Part shown: positions 61,572-64,000 of the stretch, piece by piece
Layout: each line of letters starts with the position of its first letter
Position numbering within the stretch: position 1 is the stretch's first letter
NCBI RefSeq assembly: GCF_001767255.1
Contig: NZ_CP017639.1
Span: 62,001 to 126,000 of the forward strand
Origin: Corynebacterium sp. NML98-0116
Lineage (GTDB): Bacteria; Actinomycetota; Actinomycetes; Mycobacteriales; Mycobacteriaceae
Reading direction: 5' to 3'
DNA: 64,000 nt
Made by a program: the position numbers and the translations under genes
Notes under the pieces: generated by a model
Databases searched by the model: none
The model's input: the letters and a program-made list of their open reading frames with translations, nothing else
What the model was told of the DNA's origin: nothing

Positions 61572-61582
61572 GATGCCCTTTC

Positions 61583-62386
61583 CTAGTCCTCGAACGATTC
61601 GGCAGCAGCAGGGAAGTCTCCCTTTTCGACGTCCTCCCGGTACCTCCGCGCCCCCTCCAGCAGCTGTGTTCCCAGGTCCGCGTACTGACGCACAAACCGC
61701 GGCGTTTTTCCGCCGGCGCGGAACCCGAACGCGTCCTGCCACACCAGGATTTGCCCATCGGTGCCGTTGCCTGCGCCGATGCCGATAGTCGGGATCGGAA
61801 CCTCCTGGGTCACCCGCGTTGCGATTTCGGAGGGCACCATCTCCAGCACGACCGCGAAAGCACCCGCGTTTGCGACGGCGGTGGCGTCCTCAAGCACCTG
61901 CTGGGCTGCGTCACCGCGACCCTGTACCACGTAGCCGCCGAGTGCGTGCTCGGACTGCGGCGTGAACCCTATGTGGGCGCAGACGGGAATGCCGGCGTCG
62001 ACAAGCGTTTTGATCGTCGGCGCCACCTCGACGCCGCCCTCCAGCTTCACTGCCTGCGCTCCAGTCTCCTTCATCACGCGGACCGCCGCGGCGAGCGCCT
62101 GCGCCGGCGACTCCTCATACGTGCCGAACGGCAGGTCAACCACCACAAACGTACGCTGCGTCGAGCGCACCACGGCCGAGGCGAACGCGATCATCTCGTC
62201 GAGCGTGATCGGCAGGGTAGTGGTGTGGCCAAGCACCACGTTGGCCGCCGAATCTCCGACGAGCAGGAAGTCGATCCCGGCCTCGTCGAAGAGTTGGGCG
62301 GTCATGGTGTCGTAGCTGGTCAGGGCCGTAAATTTGCGACCCTCAGCCTTGGCCTGGGCGAAGTAACGAGTACGAAGGCGTTTCAT
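61583..62386 (-). CDS. panB: Ketopantoate hydroxymethyltransferase
   Basis: The 267-aa enzyme transfers a hydroxymethyl group from 5,10-methylene-tetrahydrofolate to alpha-ketoisovalerate, the first step to pantothenate. Motifs: [20 protein letters not shown] at about 19-38, [20 protein letters not shown] at about 41-60 (metal Asp in VGDS), [12 protein letters not shown] at about 81, AQAVKLEGG near 111 and [18 protein letters not shown] near 200-217. It is the first gene of the panBC operon. Confidence 0.95.
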   Translation of the reverse strand: MKRLRTRYFAQAKAEGRKFTALTSYDTMTAQLFDEAGIDFLLVGDSAANVVLGHTTTLPITLDEMIAFASAVVRSTQRTFVVVDLPFGTYEESPAQALAAAVRVMKETGAQAVKLEGGVEVAPTIKTLVDAGIPVCAHIGFTPQSEHALGGYVVQGRGDAAQQVLEDATAVANAGAFAVVLEMVPSEIATRVTQEVPIPTIGIGAGNGTDGQILVWQDAFGFRAGGKTPRFVRQYADLGTQLLEGARRYREDVEKGDFPAAAESFED

Positions 62387-62528
62387 ACCGCCTTATATTA
62401 GGACGGCGCGTGGCGGTTTGTTGGCGGTTATTGAAAACCGGATGTCCACCATGGTGTACACAAAACCCTTTACAATCGCGCGAAATGCACTAGGTTGTGT
62501 AGAAACACTTTCAAAACGGGGGGACACT

Positions 62529-63161
62529 TTGCGCACCTACACATTGGCACCACTACTCGCCGCCACACTGCTCGCTGGCTGCTCCAGCACCACCCTTATC
62601 GACGCCCCCTCCGCCCCAACCAACGCCCCTCCTGCGGATTCTGCTGGCTCCTCGGACTCTGCGGGTCAGAAAGCCTTCGTCTTCGAATCCGGCTCCGTCC
62701 CCATCGGCGACTTCGACCCATTCACCCTCGCACCCGAGGACTACTTCGATCCCTGCAACGACATCACCGAGGACGAATTCCGCCGCGCGGGCTTCACCGG
62801 CGAAATCAAGCGGAGCACGGACGGGGAGATGGACGCTCCACCCGGTATTTCAGCTTGCATGTTTAAAGATGATCGAACTAACTGGGTAATCGGACTCGCC
62901 AATGTTGACGCCAACCGAAAAATGACAGAAGAGATTAGAACGATCTCTTCAAGCTATTCATCAAATGACTTGCCGAGCCTTTACGTTTATAACAATGGCG
63001 ATCTCGTAACTGCTAGTAATCCTTGTGTTGCACAAGTAGACACGGTTAACGGGGGCATTGGGGTTTTCGTTCAAACGCCAAGTGATGAAGATGGCTTCGA
63101 CATTCTTTGCCCAGCGGCTGTTGAAAAACTTGAAGCTCTGTACTTGAACAACAAGAAATAA
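62529..63161 (+). CDS. DUF3558-type lipoprotein
   Basis: TTG at 62529 with GGGGGGA upstream gives a 210-aa precursor: LRTYTLAPLLAATLLAGCSS with lipobox LAGC, then an Ala/Pro/Ser linker and a domain from about 55 on (FDPFTLAPEDYFDPCNDITE; GISACMFKDDRTNWVIGL; NPCVAQV; DGFDILCPAAVEKL). Four cysteines after the lipidated one suggest two disulfides. DUF3558 proteins are actinobacterial envelope lipoproteins of unknown ligand. The next gene starts 11 bases downstream. A longer in-frame reading from 62418 would hide the signal peptide. Confidence 0.8.
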   Translation: MRTYTLAPLLAATLLAGCSSTTLIDAPSAPTNAPPADSAGSSDSAGQKAFVFESGSVPIGDFDPFTLAPEDYFDPCNDITEDEFRRAGFTGEIKRSTDGEMDAPPGISACMFKDDRTNWVIGLANVDANRKMTEEIRTISSSYSSNDLPSLYVYNNGDLVTASNPCVAQVDTVNGGIGVFVQTPSDEDGFDILCPAAVEKLEALYLNNKK

Positions 63162-63172
63162 TTGGGGGGAAC

Positions 63173-64000
63173 ATGGTTCTTATAAATATTGAGGTAGAAG
63201 ACGTTAACAAGGCGATTGCTGACTTGCTTGCTTTAGGAAAGGAAGGCAACGCCACGTCGGGTGTGTTCGGCATGGCGTCAGCCTTCACCTTCTCCGCCGT
63301 CTCCGGCCTCCGCGAGGCAGGGGAGAAGCACGGGGCGATTTACTCGGAGCACGCTCCACTTGCGACGGACGCGTTCACGGGGAATGTGAAGTCGTCGGCA
63401 AAGGTGTTGAAGGTCTGCCTGGACAATACGGTGATGGCGGACGATTCGATTGCGGGCATTGTGAACGCGGTCGGGCTTAGTGGAACGCCTGGGTTGAGTG
63501 GTTTGGGTTCCAATCTTGGGATGTCGTCGGCGGCGGCTGTTGCGAAGAGTTACAAGACGCAGCCGTTCAATAACAGTTCGGTGTATGCGTCGACGGATGG
63601 GAGCTTCGAGTCGCTGGTGAGCAACATCCTGACCACGAACACAGCGATTCCGTCGGGGTTGGCGTCGAATTGGACGTCGAATGCGCAGCGTATTTACGAG
63701 ATGGTGGAGGCCATCGCCCCGGCCATTGCGTCGCTCGAATCTTCGGCGGAGACCGAGTTCGTCGCCCAGGCGATTGCGCGTCTCCAGCTGATTCAGGCAG
63801 CGGGGTCCGAGTACGCAGCCAACTCGGCGGCGCTTGCGGGGAATAACACGGGGTTGGCGGCGTTGGCGTCGTCGTCGCAACTTATGGCGGCGGCAGCTCA
63901 GGCTGCGGCGATAGCAGCTGAGGCCGTCTCCCCGGCCGCGGTGAAGGCTGTGAAGGAGGCCTTCGTCAGTTCCTACCCGATGTACGTGAACTCGTACCTG
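63173..64000 (+). CDS. Ala/Ser-rich helical protein, continues past the window
   Basis: ATG at 63173 with GGGGGGA upstream; 276 codons are open up to the window end. It begins MVLINIEVEDVNKAIADLLA and stays alpha-helical and Ala/Ser-rich, with no signal peptide. It is paired with a DUF3558 lipoprotein, a layout seen next to type VII secretion substrates and polymorphic toxins of actinobacteria. The helical N-terminal region resembles the secretion domain of such proteins, but no WxG motif is visible, and the C-terminus is outside the window. Confidence 0.65.
   Translation, partial: MVLINIEVEDVNKAIADLLALGKEGNATSGVFGMASAFTFSAVSGLREAGEKHGAIYSEHAPLATDAFTGNVKSSAKVLKVCLDNTVMADDSIAGIVNAVGLSGTPGLSGLGSNLGMSSAAAVAKSYKTQPFNNSSVYASTDGSFESLVSNILTTNTAIPSGLASNWTSNAQRIYEMVEAIAPAIASLESSAETEFVAQAIARLQLIQAAGSEYAANSAALAGNNTGLAALASSSQLMAAAAQAAAIAAEAVSPAAVKAVKEAFVSSYPMYVNSYL

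Noticed and set aside
60747..61742. 331-aa version of PanC
   Set aside because: The extra N-terminus is antisense to the end of panB; the ATG at 61571 fits length, motif and ribosome-binding site.

Overview
The window is a piece of a high-GC actinobacterial chromosome, almost certainly Corynebacterium. The clearest marker is ddh (meso-diaminopimelate D-dehydrogenase, 50504-51460), which matches the C. glutamicum enzyme closely. A DUF3558-type lipoprotein, an actinobacterial pantothenate pair panB-panC, a PitA-type phosphate carrier and abundant GTG/TTG starts agree with this. Housekeeping genes sit at both ends and in the middle; the rest is a dense accessory region.

Layout. 1-2711: two small secreted proteins and an ATPase plus a short DUF4276-like partner. 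2921-8155 (minus strand): TRAP-type permease, small membrane protein, FAD/Fe-S D-lactate-type dehydrogenase and a nitroreductase broken by an amber codon. 8326-14334: lipoprotein, trpB, a 34-aa peptide gene with a near-consensus promoter, a candidate small RNA, pit with a small membrane protein, and a Fic AMPylase. 15431-35927: a 20-kb DISARM-like defence operon consisting of an SNF2 helicase, an adenine methylase (split by an in-frame TAG), an unknown 512-aa protein, a 2122-aa DEAD helicase with a DUF1998 region and a nuclease-like tail, and a RelE-like/UvrD fusion. An AT-rich four-gene cassette on the opposite strand (24447-27279), which looks like an ABC-three-component (ABC-3C) system, is nested inside this operon. 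36293-39108: a DUF262-HNH protein with a RAMA-like C-terminus and a hypothetical protein. 39602-48017: Thr-rich surface protein, truncated Abi-like gene, cupin, DUF488, GNAT, an unknown two-gene unit, an orphan HipB-like regulator with twin perfect operators, an amino-acid permease and an HTH/PIN toxin-antitoxin pair. 48109-54643: two AlbA_2/Schlafen-type proteins, each bracketed by its own pair of repeats, with ddh and a secreted serine-hydrolase-like protein between them. 54862-60684: an Abi-like HEPN protein, an OLD-family nuclease, and a graveyard of gene fragments including a second, decayed copy of the SNF2 helicase gene. 60747-64000: panC, panB, a lipoprotein and the start of a helical protein that runs off the window.

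How the parts fit. The defence genes (DISARM-like operon, ABC-3C, DUF262-RAMA, Abi, OLD, Schlafen/AlbA_2, HTH/PIN, ATPase+DUF4276) form a typical defence island. Several intergenic repeat families mark module edges: a roughly 27-bp sequence present nine times, eight in the same orientation; an exactly 79-bp palindromic element present three times; and gene-specific repeats around the AlbA_2 genes. Many modules are damaged (amber codons, frameshifts, internal deletions, duplicated scars), so the region turns over quickly. All family assignments come from reading motifs by eye; no database search was possible.
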